Of a DNA stretch of 64,000 bases, positions 25,527 to 36,500 are shown in pieces. The translations under genes were made by a program, and so were the position numbers. The notes under the pieces were generated by a model that was given only the letters and a program-made list of their open reading frames with translations, was not told where the DNA came from and did not search any database. Within the stretch, counting starts at the first letter, position 1. Each line of letters opens with the position of its first letter. Source of the stretch: Paludibacteraceae bacterium (GTDB taxonomy: Bacteria > Bacteroidota > Bacteroidia > Bacteroidales > Paludibacteraceae); contig JAEDFN010000001.1 in assembly GCA_016292775.1 (NCBI GenBank), positions 1-64,000 on the forward strand. The letters are read 5' to 3'.

Positions 25527-26357
25527 ATGTATATTGTAATATCAATATTTGTAACATTAGCTTTGATAATAGATTTTTCTATTGGTAATTTGCCTCTAGA
25601 ATTATTTAAAAGTCCTCTTAATATAATAATATTATTAAGTATATCCTTTTACATATACATAATTTCTAACAATAAAAACAAATATCAATATATTTTGAGA
25701 ATCGGTTCTTTAAAAGGAGTAATTTCGATCTTTGTATTATTTATCATTTTCATACTATTAAGTATTTTTCTACCATCAACATTTAGTACCCACTCTTGGA
25801 CTTTTACATCTATAATTTTACTATTAATAGTATCTTTAACCATATTAATAATAAAACAAGCTACTCTGATTTTAAATGAAATTCAGCACACGAAAAGATG
25901 GTCACATCAACATTCAATTATTGTTCATTTAGGTATATTAATCACCATTGCGTCATTATTATTTGGAAGTGCCGACAGTAGCACTTTGTATCACCAATCA
26001 ATTACAAACATACCTGATAATATATGTTTAACAACAAAAGGGAAAAAAGAAACATTACCATTTTATCTAATAAGTGACAATATTAAAATTATCGGAACGT
26101 CTTCAAATATTATGGATTATATAGCAGAATTTCGCACAATAGATAAAGACTCTACAATTACGAAACATACTTCTCGGCCAAATCATCCAGCACACTTTGA
26201 TGGATACGACATATATATATCCGATTTTAAAACTTCTGATTTTAGTGATTCAAAACAAATAACATATATCATCAATAAATCTCCATGGAAATACGTCACT
26301 TATTTTGGAATAATACTAAGCATAATAGGTTTATTGATATTATTTATTCGCAAATAG
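25527..26357 (+). CDS. Cytochrome c biogenesis protein, ResB-like
   Basis: 276 residues, shorter than ResB/Ccs1 of other phyla but usual for the Bacteroidota form. About four membrane helices (near 3-20, 30-48, 68-88, 95-115) precede a conserved HQHSIIVHLGILITIASLLFG segment, then a soluble domain (PAHFDGYDIYISDF) and a last helix (about 255-273). System II maturation uses ResB with CcsA to move haem and attach it to CxxCH sites outside the membrane. The next gene is ccsA-like and the third encodes a tri-haem peroxidase, which fits this role. Confidence 0.78.
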   Translation: MYIVISIFVTLALIIDFSIGNLPLELFKSPLNIIILLSISFYIYIISNNKNKYQYILRIGSLKGVISIFVLFIIFILLSIFLPSTFSTHSWTFTSIILLLIVSLTILIIKQATLILNEIQHTKRWSHQHSIIVHLGILITIASLLFGSADSSTLYHQSITNIPDNICLTTKGKKETLPFYLISDNIKIIGTSSNIMDYIAEFRTIDKDSTITKHTSRPNHPAHFDGYDIYISDFKTSDFSDSKQITYIINKSPWKYVTYFGIILSIIGLLILFIRK

Positions 26358-26361
26358 ATTT

Positions 26362-27129
26362 ATGAATTATTGGTTGTTTTTACTATATACTACTATATCA
26401 ATAGCGATATTTAACTCCGTGGGTATAGCATTATCATTCACAAAGAAATATAATGCCATATCAAAGTATTTATTTATACTTTCAATAGTATCACAATTGA
26501 TATTGATTGTTTATATATGGTCATTAAAAAACACTGCTCCGCTTCAAACAATAGCAGAAACAAGAATTTGGTATTCTTTTTTCATCTCTATAGTTGGATT
26601 ATTTATCTATTTTAAATATAAGATAAAATGGATGAATTTTTTTACTACTTTAATGTGCTTAATGTTTAACATTATAGTGTTAGTAAAAGATAATACGATA
26701 ACAACACCTACGCCACCAATATTACATTCTATATGGTTTATTCCACATGTGTCGTTATACATGGTTTCATACGCCATATTAGGCTGTGCTGCAATATTAT
26801 CAATTATGAACATATTTAAAGAGAATAATAAAAGAGAGAATATATGTAACCAATTATTATTAATTGGCACAATATGTTTTTCCATTGGTATGATACTCGG
26901 TTCAATATGGGCATATTCGGCATGGAGTTCATTTTGGTCTTGGGATATTAAAGAATCTATTGCATTAATTACATGGTTAGTATACTTAATAAGTATTCAT
27001 TTATCATTTACACAAAAGAAATCTAAATGGGTTTCTGTACTATCAATTATTGGTTTTATTTTATTACAAATATGTTGGTGGGGAATCAAATATCTACCCG
27101 TATATAGTCAAAGTAATCATATTTATTAA
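26362..27129 (+). CDS. ccsA: Cytochrome c biogenesis protein CcsA-like (haem lyase)
   Basis: 255 residues with about eight membrane helices. It has the tryptophan-rich haem-handling segment WAYSAWSSFWSWDIKES (WWD domain) and flanking histidines in SIWFIPHVSLYMVSYA and LISIHLSF. CcsA with ResB forms the system II haem lyase. It begins 4 bases after the ResB-like gene. Confidence 0.85.
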   Translation: MNYWLFLLYTTISIAIFNSVGIALSFTKKYNAISKYLFILSIVSQLILIVYIWSLKNTAPLQTIAETRIWYSFFISIVGLFIYFKYKIKWMNFFTTLMCLMFNIIVLVKDNTITTPTPPILHSIWFIPHVSLYMVSYAILGCAAILSIMNIFKENNKRENICNQLLLIGTICFSIGMILGSIWAYSAWSSFWSWDIKESIALITWLVYLISIHLSFTQKKSKWVSVLSIIGFILLQICWWGIKYLPVYSQSNHIY

Positions 27130-27140
27130 ACACAACTATT

Positions 27141-28490
27141 ATGAAAAAAACTATTGGAATCGTATTAATTTTATTAATCGGTGTATATCTAACATACCGA
27201 TTAGTGAATAAGGCTCCGTCTTCGGAATTAACGACAAACGAACAGATGGTGGAGATTATGAACAGTGGACAATGCTTGGCTTGTCATAATTTGAATCCTG
27301 ATAAACCATTTTATGCATCATGGCCAATTGTTGGGAAAATTGTAATGGCTGACATTATAAAAGCCCAATCAGAGATTGACTTAACAAGTGCATATAATGC
27401 ACTTATTAATGGAGAAAAAGTGGATGTAGTTTCTTTAAATAAAATTGAGAAAACTATTATGGATAATAATATGCCACAGGCAAAATATTATCTGGCACAC
27501 TGGGGTAGTTCCATCAATAGAGCAGAAAAACAGATGGTATTAAATTGGGTAAAAGAGCATCGTGCTACATATTATAATAACGATTTAGTAGCAGACAAGT
27601 GGAAAAACGAGCCTGTACAACCTATTCCTGACAAGTTAGAGACAGATGAAAATAAAGTTCGTTTAGGTAAGATGTTATATTATAGCACATTATTATCTGC
27701 AGACAACACTATATCATGTGCATCTTGTCATGATTTCGACAAAGGAGGTACTGACAATAGACCATTTTCTGTTGGATATTTAGAGCAAGTAGGCGGAGTA
27801 AATGCTCCAACAGTATTTAATGCATATTTTAATTTTGTACAATTCTGGGATGGTAGAGCAGAAAATTTAGCAGCACAAGCTGCAGGACCACCTCTCAATC
27901 CTATTGAGATGGCATCAAAAGACTTTGATGAGATATGCATAAAATTAGCTGGTAATCAAGAAATTGCCATGACTTTTAATGAGATCTATCCTGATGGAAT
28001 AACAGAAAAAAATATCTGTGATGCTATTGCTGAGTTTGAAAAAACTCTCTTAACTCCTAATTGCCCTTTCGATCAATATCTAAAAGGAGACGACAACGCA
28101 ATATCTGAAAACGCGAAATCCGGTTACGAATTGTTTAAAAAATACAATTGTGCTACATGTCACGGCGGTATCAATATCGGAGGACAATCTTATGAATTGT
28201 TAGGATTGAAAGCCGACTATTTTAAAGATAGAGGTACTACCCTTACAGAAGAAGATTATGGAAGAGGAAAACAAGAAGAAGATATATATTACGATCACAG
28301 ATTTAAAACTCCTACATTAAGAAATCTAACCCTGACAGCACCATACTTCCATGATGCCACACAAGCTACTATTGAAGATGCCGTTAAAGCAATGATGAAA
28401 TATGAAATAGGAAAAAATATTTCAGAAGACGAAGTAAAATTATTGGTAGAATTCTTAGAAACTCTAACAGGTGAGATACCACAAAAATGA
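27141..28490 (+). CDS. Tri-haem cytochrome c peroxidase
   Basis: 449 residues. A membrane anchor or signal (about 5-22) is followed by three haem sites: CLACH (45-49), CASCH (193-197) and CATCH (337-341). The last two belong to the di-haem MauG/CCP fold; the first lies in an N-terminal haem-binding domain that would pass electrons from the quinol side. Such enzymes reduce hydrogen peroxide to water in the periplasm. It directly follows the haem lyase pair, so client and maturation factors are expressed together. Confidence 0.9.
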   Translation: MKKTIGIVLILLIGVYLTYRLVNKAPSSELTTNEQMVEIMNSGQCLACHNLNPDKPFYASWPIVGKIVMADIIKAQSEIDLTSAYNALINGEKVDVVSLNKIEKTIMDNNMPQAKYYLAHWGSSINRAEKQMVLNWVKEHRATYYNNDLVADKWKNEPVQPIPDKLETDENKVRLGKMLYYSTLLSADNTISCASCHDFDKGGTDNRPFSVGYLEQVGGVNAPTVFNAYFNFVQFWDGRAENLAAQAAGPPLNPIEMASKDFDEICIKLAGNQEIAMTFNEIYPDGITEKNICDAIAEFEKTLLTPNCPFDQYLKGDDNAISENAKSGYELFKKYNCATCHGGINIGGQSYELLGLKADYFKDRGTTLTEEDYGRGKQEEDIYYDHRFKTPTLRNLTLTAPYFHDATQATIEDAVKAMMKYEIGKNISEDEVKLLVEFLETLTGEIPQK

Positions 28491-28491
28491 T

Positions 28492-30750
28492 ATGAAAAGA
28501 TTTGGATACTATATTTATTTAATAATTTGCATTTCATTATTCAGTTGTAATAAATCGAATCATGATTTTATTACTACGGAGTCGTATTCATGGAAAAATA
28601 ATCAAATAATTCAAAACGATTATATTGCCACAGCCATAAATGACACATGTATCATTTCTAATTATAAAAGTGACATGGATACGTCTACAATATCTAATGA
28701 ATGGAGATTAACAAATGATATTAGTACATATCCTCAATATCAAGCTCCTACAGCATTAGAAGTTGCAATTTATAACATGTCGCTTGATGAGATGATAAAT
28801 GCTATTGAATCCGACTCCACGTTACGTACGGGAGCCGAGTGGGCGGGAGTATGGACTCGTGATGTATCATACTCTATAATTTTATCAATGGCACATATGC
28901 AAACCTCTGTATCTATCAATTCTTTATTACAAAAAATAAACTCAAGAATTAGAATTATTCAAGATACAGGTACCGGTGGGGCATGGCCTTGCTCTTCTGA
29001 CAGAGTAATTTGGATTATTGCTGCTTGGGAAATTTATCTTGAAACAGGAAATCTCGACTGGTTAGAGATGATTTATCCGGCTATTTCTAACACATTAGAA
29101 GATGATAGAAGGGTTATTTTCGATAAAAAAAGCAATCTCTACATGGGTGAAACGTCATTTATAGATTGGAGAGAGCAATCATATCCAAAATGGATGCAAC
29201 CTGTTGATATTTACAATTCTAAAGCACATAATACTAATGTTGTTTACGCACATGCGCTAAAAATTGCAAGTCAAATTGCGGAAATATTAGGTCACAAAAC
29301 GTCATCTACCATTTATCTTCAATGGCATAAGGATTTAAAAGAAAATATCTACAAAGCATTCTATAACAGCAAACTAAACTATCATAACACTTACATTTAT
29401 GGTAGAAATTCAAACTATTCGGAAGAGAGATTTGAAAGTTTAGGTGAAGCTTTAGGAATATTATGGGATATTACACCATCTGATTTGCATAAAGAGATAG
29501 GGGAGAATATTCCTATGACAGATTTTGGAGTTCCGGTATTTTACCCGTATATTGATAGTATGTTTTCATACCACAACAACGCAGTATGGCCTTTTGTAGC
29601 ATCATATACAGCATTGGCATATGCAAAAGCAAATAATGATAAAGGAGTGCTTTATTCAATCGGGTCGATTTATAGAAGTGCCGCACTTTTCTGTACTAAT
29701 AAAGAAAACTTTGAAGCTTCTAGTGGAGATTATAAACACACAGCTATAAATTCCAGCAATATGTTATGGTCTTTATCTGGGAATATTGCTTTAGTACACA
29801 AATTAATATTCGGAATTAGGTATGAATTAAATGGATTATCATTTCATCCTTTTGTACCTAAAGCAATGTCAGGCAACAGAAAGTTAACTAATTATAAGTA
29901 CAGAGATGCAATACTGAATATTTCTTTACATGGATACGGAAATCAAATTAAGACATTCATATTAGATGGTGTAGAAACGGAGCCATTTTTACCGGACACC
30001 CTACAAGGTATGCATGAAATTGAGATTGAATTGACTAGAAGCAACACAACAAACAGAGTAAATTATTGCAAAGCTCAATTCACTCCACTTGAACCAAATA
30101 ATATTCATACTAATAATGGATTATTATTATGGAACAATGATGTTCGTATTAAAGATTATTTGATTTATCTCAACGGTAGAAATATTGGTAAAATAAATAA
30201 CGATAACAAAGATACTATTGAATCGTTTGAATTATCAAATAACTATTCCGGAGAAATTCAAATAGTTTCTTTTGACAAACAAAAAGGATATTCATTTGCA
30301 AGCGAACCTTACAGATATAATAACACAGAAATTATTTATGAAATTGAAGATTACATAAATAACTATGATACTATTTTCAACGGATATGAAGGAAATGGAT
30401 ATTATGTCTTACCGGACAATGATTCTGAACTAACATTAGAAATAGACATTCAAGAAGGCGGCACCTATTATATTGATTTTAGATATGCAAATGGTAATGG
30501 ACCAATAAATACAGATAATAAATGTTGCATTAGGTCTTTATCAATAAACAATAACGAAGTTGGATGCATTGTAATGCCACAAAGAGGTACAAGAAATTGG
30601 ACTGATTGGGGGTGGAGTAATAGTATTCCTTATGAATTTACACCAGGCAAATATCAGATTTCTATCAATATGGAGCCACATACATTTAATATGAATATCA
30701 CTACAAATAATGCTTTAATTGACCGGATGAGGTTAACAAAAGAAAAATAA
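28492..30750 (+). CDS. Six-hairpin glycosidase-like lipoprotein with C-terminal carbohydrate-binding module
   Basis: 752 residues from the ATG at 28492, directly after the peroxidase stop; an earlier ATG at 28471 overlaps that gene and would spoil the signal. The lipobox is ISLFSC. The (alpha/alpha)6 barrel has EWAGVWTRDVSYSIILSMAH, DTGTGGAWPCSSDRVIW and NNAVWPFVASYTALAYA, as in trehalase/debranching-type glycosidases. After a beta-sandwich, the last about 140 residues (EIEDYINNYDT, YYIDFRYANGNGP) look like a CBM6/CBM35 module. Substrate unknown. No SusC/SusD pair is nearby, so it is not in a standard polysaccharide locus. Confidence 0.75.
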   Translation: MKRFGYYIYLIICISLFSCNKSNHDFITTESYSWKNNQIIQNDYIATAINDTCIISNYKSDMDTSTISNEWRLTNDISTYPQYQAPTALEVAIYNMSLDEMINAIESDSTLRTGAEWAGVWTRDVSYSIILSMAHMQTSVSINSLLQKINSRIRIIQDTGTGGAWPCSSDRVIWIIAAWEIYLETGNLDWLEMIYPAISNTLEDDRRVIFDKKSNLYMGETSFIDWREQSYPKWMQPVDIYNSKAHNTNVVYAHALKIASQIAEILGHKTSSTIYLQWHKDLKENIYKAFYNSKLNYHNTYIYGRNSNYSEERFESLGEALGILWDITPSDLHKEIGENIPMTDFGVPVFYPYIDSMFSYHNNAVWPFVASYTALAYAKANNDKGVLYSIGSIYRSAALFCTNKENFEASSGDYKHTAINSSNMLWSLSGNIALVHKLIFGIRYELNGLSFHPFVPKAMSGNRKLTNYKYRDAILNISLHGYGNQIKTFILDGVETEPFLPDTLQGMHEIEIELTRSNTTNRVNYCKAQFTPLEPNNIHTNNGLLLWNNDVRIKDYLIYLNGRNIGKINNDNKDTIESFELSNNYSGEIQIVSFDKQKGYSFASEPYRYNNTEIIYEIEDYINNYDTIFNGYEGNGYYVLPDNDSELTLEIDIQEGGTYYIDFRYANGNGPINTDNKCCIRSLSINNNEVGCIVMPQRGTRNWTDWGWSNSIPYEFTPGKYQISINMEPHTFNMNITTNNALIDRMRLTKEK

Positions 30751-30751
30751 A

Positions 30752-30777
30752 AAAAGAGGAACTTAAGTTCCTCTTTT
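30752..30777. terminator. Bidirectional terminator between the glycosidase gene and rlmH
   Basis: AAAAGAGGAACTT pairs perfectly with AAGTTCCTCTTTT, with T-runs on both strands. It starts right after the stop codon of the plus-strand gene and abuts the rlmH stop. Confidence 0.88.
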
Positions 30778-31272
30778 TTATTTTTTATAGAACAAAGAAT
30801 CCTCATGATGATAAGGTTCTCCCTTTATTATAGTCATAGAACGATAAATCTGTTCTACAAGTAATATCCTTATCATTTGATGAGAAAAAGTCATTTTAGA
30901 AAGAGATAAAAAATCGTCAGCTCTTTTATACACATCCAACGAAAATCCAAAAGCACCTCCAATCACAAAAACGACTCTTTTTTTGGAAGATAAATTTAAC
31001 GATTCAATTTTTTTAGAAAATTCTACACTTGTATATTGTTTTCCTTTATCATCCAATAATATAACATAATCATCATTCTTCAAACTCTTTAAGATTAAGT
31101 TCCCTTCTCTTATTCTCAATTCATTAACCTCAATAGATTTAGCATTCTTAACATCCTGAATTTCCATAATTTCCAAAGTCAAATAATGCTTAATTCTATT
31201 TAGATAATTATCAATACATTGACTAAAAGAATTATCATTAGTTTTTCCAACCCAAACAACGCAAATCTTCAT
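30778..31272 (-). CDS. rlmH: 23S rRNA (pseudouridine1915-N3)-methyltransferase
   Basis: 164 residues of the SPOUT methyltransferase family. RlmH methylates pseudouridine 1915 in helix 69 of 23S rRNA using SAM. Conserved parts: VILLDDKGKQYTSVEF, VFVIGGAFGF (cofactor loop) and SLSKMTFSHQMIRILLVEQIYRSMTIIKGEPYHHE split over the C-terminal knot. A TACCTTTG -7 is at 31290-31297 on the minus strand. Confidence 0.95.
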   Translation of the reverse strand: MKICVVWVGKTNDNSFSQCIDNYLNRIKHYLTLEIMEIQDVKNAKSIEVNELRIREGNLILKSLKNDDYVILLDDKGKQYTSVEFSKKIESLNLSSKKRVVFVIGGAFGFSLDVYKRADDFLSLSKMTFSHQMIRILLVEQIYRSMTIIKGEPYHHEDSLFYKK

Positions 31273-31289
31273 GTAATTAATATTTTTCG

Positions 31290-31297
31290 CAAAGGTA
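31290..31297 (-). promoter_or_regulatory. rlmH -7 element
   Basis: TACCTTTG on the minus strand, 18 bases before the rlmH start; divergent from the tgt promoter. Confidence 0.55.
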
Positions 31298-31351
31298 CAA
31301 AAATATTACAGAAAAACTGATAATCAAAGGCTATAAACTATTATTTTTTTG

Positions 31352-31359
31352 TAACTTTG
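31352..31359 (+). promoter_or_regulatory. tgt-lptG-mfd -7 element
   Basis: TAACTTTG followed by CAAG, 20 bases before the tgt start codon. Confidence 0.55.
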
Positions 31360-31378
31360 CAAGATAAAAAAATTAATA

Positions 31379-32512
31379 ATGAATTTTAGATTAGAGAAAA
31401 CAGACGAAAAGACAAATGCCAGAGCCGGAGTAATCACAACTGATCATGGCATAATAGAAACGCCAATTTTTATGCCAGTAGGTACAATTGGTTCTGTAAA
31501 AGCAGTTCACATGCGTGAATTGGAATCAGATATTAAAGCACAAATAATTTTAGGAAATACATATCATTTATATCTAAGACCTGGTTTGACAATATTAGAA
31601 CAAGCAGGTGGTCTACACAGATTTAATAGTTGGAAAAAACCGATTCTTACTGATAGTGGTGGTTTCCAAGTATTTTCTCTATCCGACAACAGAAAGCTCA
31701 CTGAAGAAGGAGTAATTTTTCGCTCTCATATTGATGGTTCAAAACACATATTCACACCGGAAAATGTTGTAGATACTCAACGAATAATAGGGTCAGACAT
31801 TATGATGGCATTAGATGAGTGTACTCCGGGAAATGCAGAATATAACTATGCCAAACAATCAATGGAACGTACACATCGTTGGTTGTCAAGAGGCGTAAAA
31901 CATTTCAAAGAAACAGAATCTAAATATGGATATTCTCAAACATTTTTTCCGATTGTTCAAGGTTGTGTATACCCGAATCTACGTCGTGAATCGGCAAAAT
32001 ATATAGCCGACCAAGATATGGAAGGAAACGCAATTGGTGGTTTAGCAGTAGGAGAACCAACAGAAAAAATGTATGAAATGATTGACATTGTAAATGAAAT
32101 ACTTCCCAAAAACAAACCAAGATATTTAATGGGAGTCGGTACACCGGCAAATATTTTAGAAGGTATTGAAAGAGGTGTTGATATGTTTGACTGTGTTATG
32201 CCTACAAGAAATGGTAGAAATGGTATGTTATTCACTAGAAATGGTATTATTAACATCAAAAATAAATGTTGGGCGAACGACTTCTCTCCTATTGACATAG
32301 AAAGTGATTGTTTCGTAGACATTACATACTCTAAAGCATATTTAAGACATTTATTTATCAGCAAAGAATTACTAGGTATGCAAATTGCCTCTATCCATAA
32401 TTTAGCATTCTACCTATGGTTAGTAAAAGAAGCAAGAAAACATATATTACTTGGCGATTTTAAATCCTGGAAAGATGAAATGATACAGAAAGTAACTAAT
32501 AGAATTTCATAA
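31379..32512 (+). CDS. tgt: Queuine tRNA-ribosyltransferase
   Basis: 377 residues. TGT swaps guanine 34 for preQ1 in tRNAs with GUN anticodons. It has ILTDSGGFQVFSL (base-recognition Asp) and LAVGEPTEKMYEM, and the catalytic Asp in MFDCVMPTRNGRNG. The usual zinc motif CxCxxC...H is altered: the Cys positions read Ser309, Cys311 and Asp314 (IESDCFVDIT), while the His in SIHNL remains. This may be a lineage trait. First of three tightly spaced genes with the LptF/G permease and mfd. Confidence 0.94.
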   Translation: MNFRLEKTDEKTNARAGVITTDHGIIETPIFMPVGTIGSVKAVHMRELESDIKAQIILGNTYHLYLRPGLTILEQAGGLHRFNSWKKPILTDSGGFQVFSLSDNRKLTEEGVIFRSHIDGSKHIFTPENVVDTQRIIGSDIMMALDECTPGNAEYNYAKQSMERTHRWLSRGVKHFKETESKYGYSQTFFPIVQGCVYPNLRRESAKYIADQDMEGNAIGGLAVGEPTEKMYEMIDIVNEILPKNKPRYLMGVGTPANILEGIERGVDMFDCVMPTRNGRNGMLFTRNGIINIKNKCWANDFSPIDIESDCFVDITYSKAYLRHLFISKELLGMQIASIHNLAFYLWLVKEARKHILLGDFKSWKDEMIQKVTNRIS

Positions 32513-32514
32513 AA

Positions 32515-33594
32515 ATGCTCAAAAAGATTGACATATACATAATCAAAAAATATCTTGGCACTTTTTTCCTTTCTATTTTACTGATAATAAGTATATCGGT
32601 AGTAATAGATATATCCGAAAAAATAGACAATTTTTTTGACAATCATGCTCCGTTAAAAGAGATTATTTTTGACTATTATGTAAATTTCATTCCATATTTT
32701 GCTAATCTATTCACCCCACTATTTGCTTTTATTTCTGTGATATTTTTTACATCAAAAATGGCATATAATACAGAAATAATAGCAATATTGGCAGGAGGTG
32801 TGAGTTTTAAAAGACTATTACGTCCGTACTTTATTGCGTCTATTTTTATAGGATTAATATCATTTTTACTAAGTGGTTATATTATTCCTCCGGCGAATAA
32901 AACACGACTTGCTTTTGAAGACAAGTATGTCAACAAAATTAAATCGGAAATAGCCAGAAATATCCAAATGGAAATTGAAAAAGGAACTATTTTATACATA
33001 GAAAGATATGATGAAAGACAAAATAAAGGCACAAATATCTCTCTTGAAAAATTTGATGGAAAGAAACTTGTAAGCCGAACTATAGGTACAAACATAGAAT
33101 GGATTGAAAATGAAGGTAAATGGAAAATAAAGAATTATACTACAAGAGATTTCTTCGGTCTATATGAAACGATGACCAGAGGCGACGCTATAGACACAAC
33201 ACTAAATATCCATCCTTCAGAATTTTTTATAGTATCTTCTTTAGCACCACAAATGACAAATAGTGAGTTACGACATCACCTAAAACGTCAGGAAGAGAGA
33301 GGAATCGGACAAACACAAGCTTTTAAAGATGAATATTATAAACGATATGCAAATCCTTTCGCTGCTATTATCCTAATGGTTATAGGTGTTTCTCTCTCAT
33401 CTAAGAAAATTAAAGGAGGAATGGGACTTCAATTAGGAATAGGATTGGCATTAAGTGCTATATACATTTTATTTACAACAATCTCAAGTATGTTCGCAAT
33501 AAAAGGTAATATGCCGGTATTATTAGCTGTATGGCTACCTAATATTGTGTTCTCAATAATAGCTATAATTTTATACATCAAAGCTCCTAAATAA
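32515..33594 (+). CDS. LptF/LptG-family permease
   Basis: 359 residues of the YjgP/YjgQ family: three membrane helices near the start (about 12-35, 55-80, 100-120), a periplasmic beta-jellyroll (about 130-260) and three helices at the end (about 280-355). Two such permeases with LptB form the LPS extractor; which of LptF or LptG this is cannot be told from sequence alone. Only one is in the window, and lptB is at 13177. It begins 2 bases after tgt and its stop overlaps the mfd start (TAATG). Confidence 0.85.
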   Translation: MLKKIDIYIIKKYLGTFFLSILLIISISVVIDISEKIDNFFDNHAPLKEIIFDYYVNFIPYFANLFTPLFAFISVIFFTSKMAYNTEIIAILAGGVSFKRLLRPYFIASIFIGLISFLLSGYIIPPANKTRLAFEDKYVNKIKSEIARNIQMEIEKGTILYIERYDERQNKGTNISLEKFDGKKLVSRTIGTNIEWIENEGKWKIKNYTTRDFFGLYETMTRGDAIDTTLNIHPSEFFIVSSLAPQMTNSELRHHLKRQEERGIGQTQAFKDEYYKRYANPFAAIILMVIGVSLSSKKIKGGMGLQLGIGLALSAIYILFTTISSMFAIKGNMPVLLAVWLPNIVFSIIAIILYIKAPK

Positions 33595-36500
33595 TGAATT
33601 TCAACGACATATTAAATAAATACGCTTTACTACCCCAAGTAAAAACAATTATCGATAACATTAATAACAAAGTAGATACAAATATTGAAGGGGTAAAGGC
33701 TTCCGGTAAATCCATTTTATTAGCTTCGATTTACAAACTTACATTAGGTAAATTTTTCGTTATTTATGAAGATAGCGATAGTGCGGCATATGCGTATAAC
33801 GACATATCAAATATTATCGGAAAAGACAATATCGGCATTTTACCTTCCAGTTACAACACCAATAAAAAACGAAAAACCATTGACGTATCGTCTGAAATAT
33901 TACGAACAGACGCTCTAAATATATTATCAAATAATAACTCTTTTATTGTAATATCCTCTCCAGAAGGCATATCCGAACAATTGACAAACAAAAATAATTT
34001 TACTGCTCAAAGCATAAATATCAATGTAAACGACAACATTTCTCAAGAATCTATTATTCAAAAACTAATGAAATTCGGATTCGAACAAGTAGAATTCGTA
34101 TATCAACCGGGGCAATTCTCACAAAGAGGAAGTATTTTGGATATTTTTTCTTATTCCTTTGAATTACCTTACAGATTAGATTTCTTTGGAGATAACATTG
34201 ACTCTATCAGAACTTTTGATATCTCTAAACAATTGTCTATAGATAGCGTAAATAAAATATCTATTTTCCCTGATATAAAAGTTCAATCTAATAATTTGGT
34301 TCCAATCTTTGATTATATCTCAAAAGATACTACTATCGTTCTTTCTAACCGAAAATATATATGTGACCAATTAGACTCTATATATAACAGCATACTAATT
34401 AATAGTAATACAAAAACAGAAACGGCAATAGTTAATACAAACATTACTAAATTTATTTTTAAAAATAATATAACAAACTATTGCACTATAGATTTTGTCA
34501 AGAAAAGCGGAACTAATACAGAAAAAAATATTGGTTTTAACCAAACAGAGCAACCATTATTTCATAAAAATTTTGATATTGTTAGTGATGTCACAAAAAA
34601 ATATATAAATGAGGGATACGAAATTTATATATGTTCCGATTCAACAAAACAAACAGATAGAATACAATCTATATTTAACGAACGAGAAGACAATATAAAC
34701 TTTACACCACTAAACCCAACAATTCACGAAGGGTATATTGACAATGACATATCAATATGTTGTTTTACAGATCACCAGATATTCAATAGATTTCATAATT
34801 TTTCATTAAAATCGGATATAACAAAATCCGGCAAAGCAGCATTAACTCTTAAAGAAATTAATCAATTACAGATAGGTGATTATGTTGTGCACATCGACCA
34901 TGGAGTAGGAAAATTTGCCGGATTAATAGTAATCAATAATAACGGAAATAAACAAGAAGTAATAAAACTACTATATAAAAATGACGATGTAATATTTGTA
35001 TCTATCCATAGTCTACATAAAATATCGAAATATAAAGGTAAAGATGGCGAGCCACCACAAATCAACAAATTAGGAACCGGAGCTTGGGAAAGGTTAAAAG
35101 AAAAAACAAAATCCAAAGTTAAAGATATCGCTCGTGATTTAATAAAATTATATGCAGCGAGAAAAGCCAAACAAGGTTTTGAATTTTCACCTGATAGTTA
35201 TTTACAAACGGAACTTGAAGCCTCTTTTATATATGAAGATACGCCGGACCAAGCAAAATCAACGGCTGATATAAAAAACGATATGGAATCGGTACGCCCA
35301 ATGGATAGACTAATTTGCGGTGACGTTGGATTTGGAAAAACAGAAATTGCAATCCGTGCTGCTTTCAAAGCTGTAACCGACAATAAGCAAGTAGCCATAT
35401 TAGTACCGACAACAGTACTTGCTCTGCAGCATTACAAAACTTTTTCTGAAAGGCTAAAAGAGTTCCCTTGTAATATTGATTACCTTAGCAGAGCAAAAAA
35501 AAGCAGTGAAGTAAAAGAAATAAAGGAAAAACTAAAAAATGGAAAGATTGACATCATTATCGGAACACACAAACTAATAGGCAAAGACATAATATTTAAA
35601 GACTTAGGTTTATTAATAATAGATGAAGAGCAAAAATTCGGTGTAGCAGTAAAAGAGAAACTAAAAACGATTAAAGTTAATATCGATACACTCACACTCA
35701 CTGCAACGCCTATACCTCGTACATTGCAATTCTCTTTGATGGGCGCAAGGGATTTAAGCATTCTAACTACCCCACCACCAAATCGATTCCCCGTAATGAC
35801 AGAAGTTATTACTTTTGATGATGAAACAATAAAAGAGGCCATAATGACAGAAATAAACAGAAATGGCCAAATATTTTTCATCAATAATAGGGTACAAAAT
35901 ATATACTTGATAGAAGAAAAAATACACAAACTCATTCCGAATGCAAGAATTGCAGTAGCTCATGGTCAGATGCCACCACAACAATTGGAAGAGACAATTA
36001 TAAACTTTATCAATTACGAATATGATATTTTAATAGCAACATCCGTAATTGAATCAGGAATTGACATTCCTAATGTTAATACAATTATAGTAAACAATGC
36101 TCATATGTTCGGGTTAAGTGATTTACATCAATTACGAGGACGGGTGGGAAGAAGTAATAGAAAAGCATATTGCTATCTGATTGCACCGGAATACAAATAT
36201 CTTAATGATGACGCAAGAAGGAGATTACAAGCAATTGAAACTTTTGCTGACTTAGGTTCCGGGTTTAATATTGCAATGCAAGACCTAGACATTCGCGGAG
36301 CCGGCAACATTTTGGGCGCAGAACAAAGTGGATTTATTACTGACTTGGGTTACGAAACCTATCAAAAAATTCTCAACGAAGCTTTGACAGAGCTGAAAGA
36401 TACTGAATTTGCAGAGTTATTTGATAGCAAAAAAGATACTTTTATCTCTGATTGCAATATAGAATCAGATATGGAATTATTGTTCCCGAATTGGTATGTG

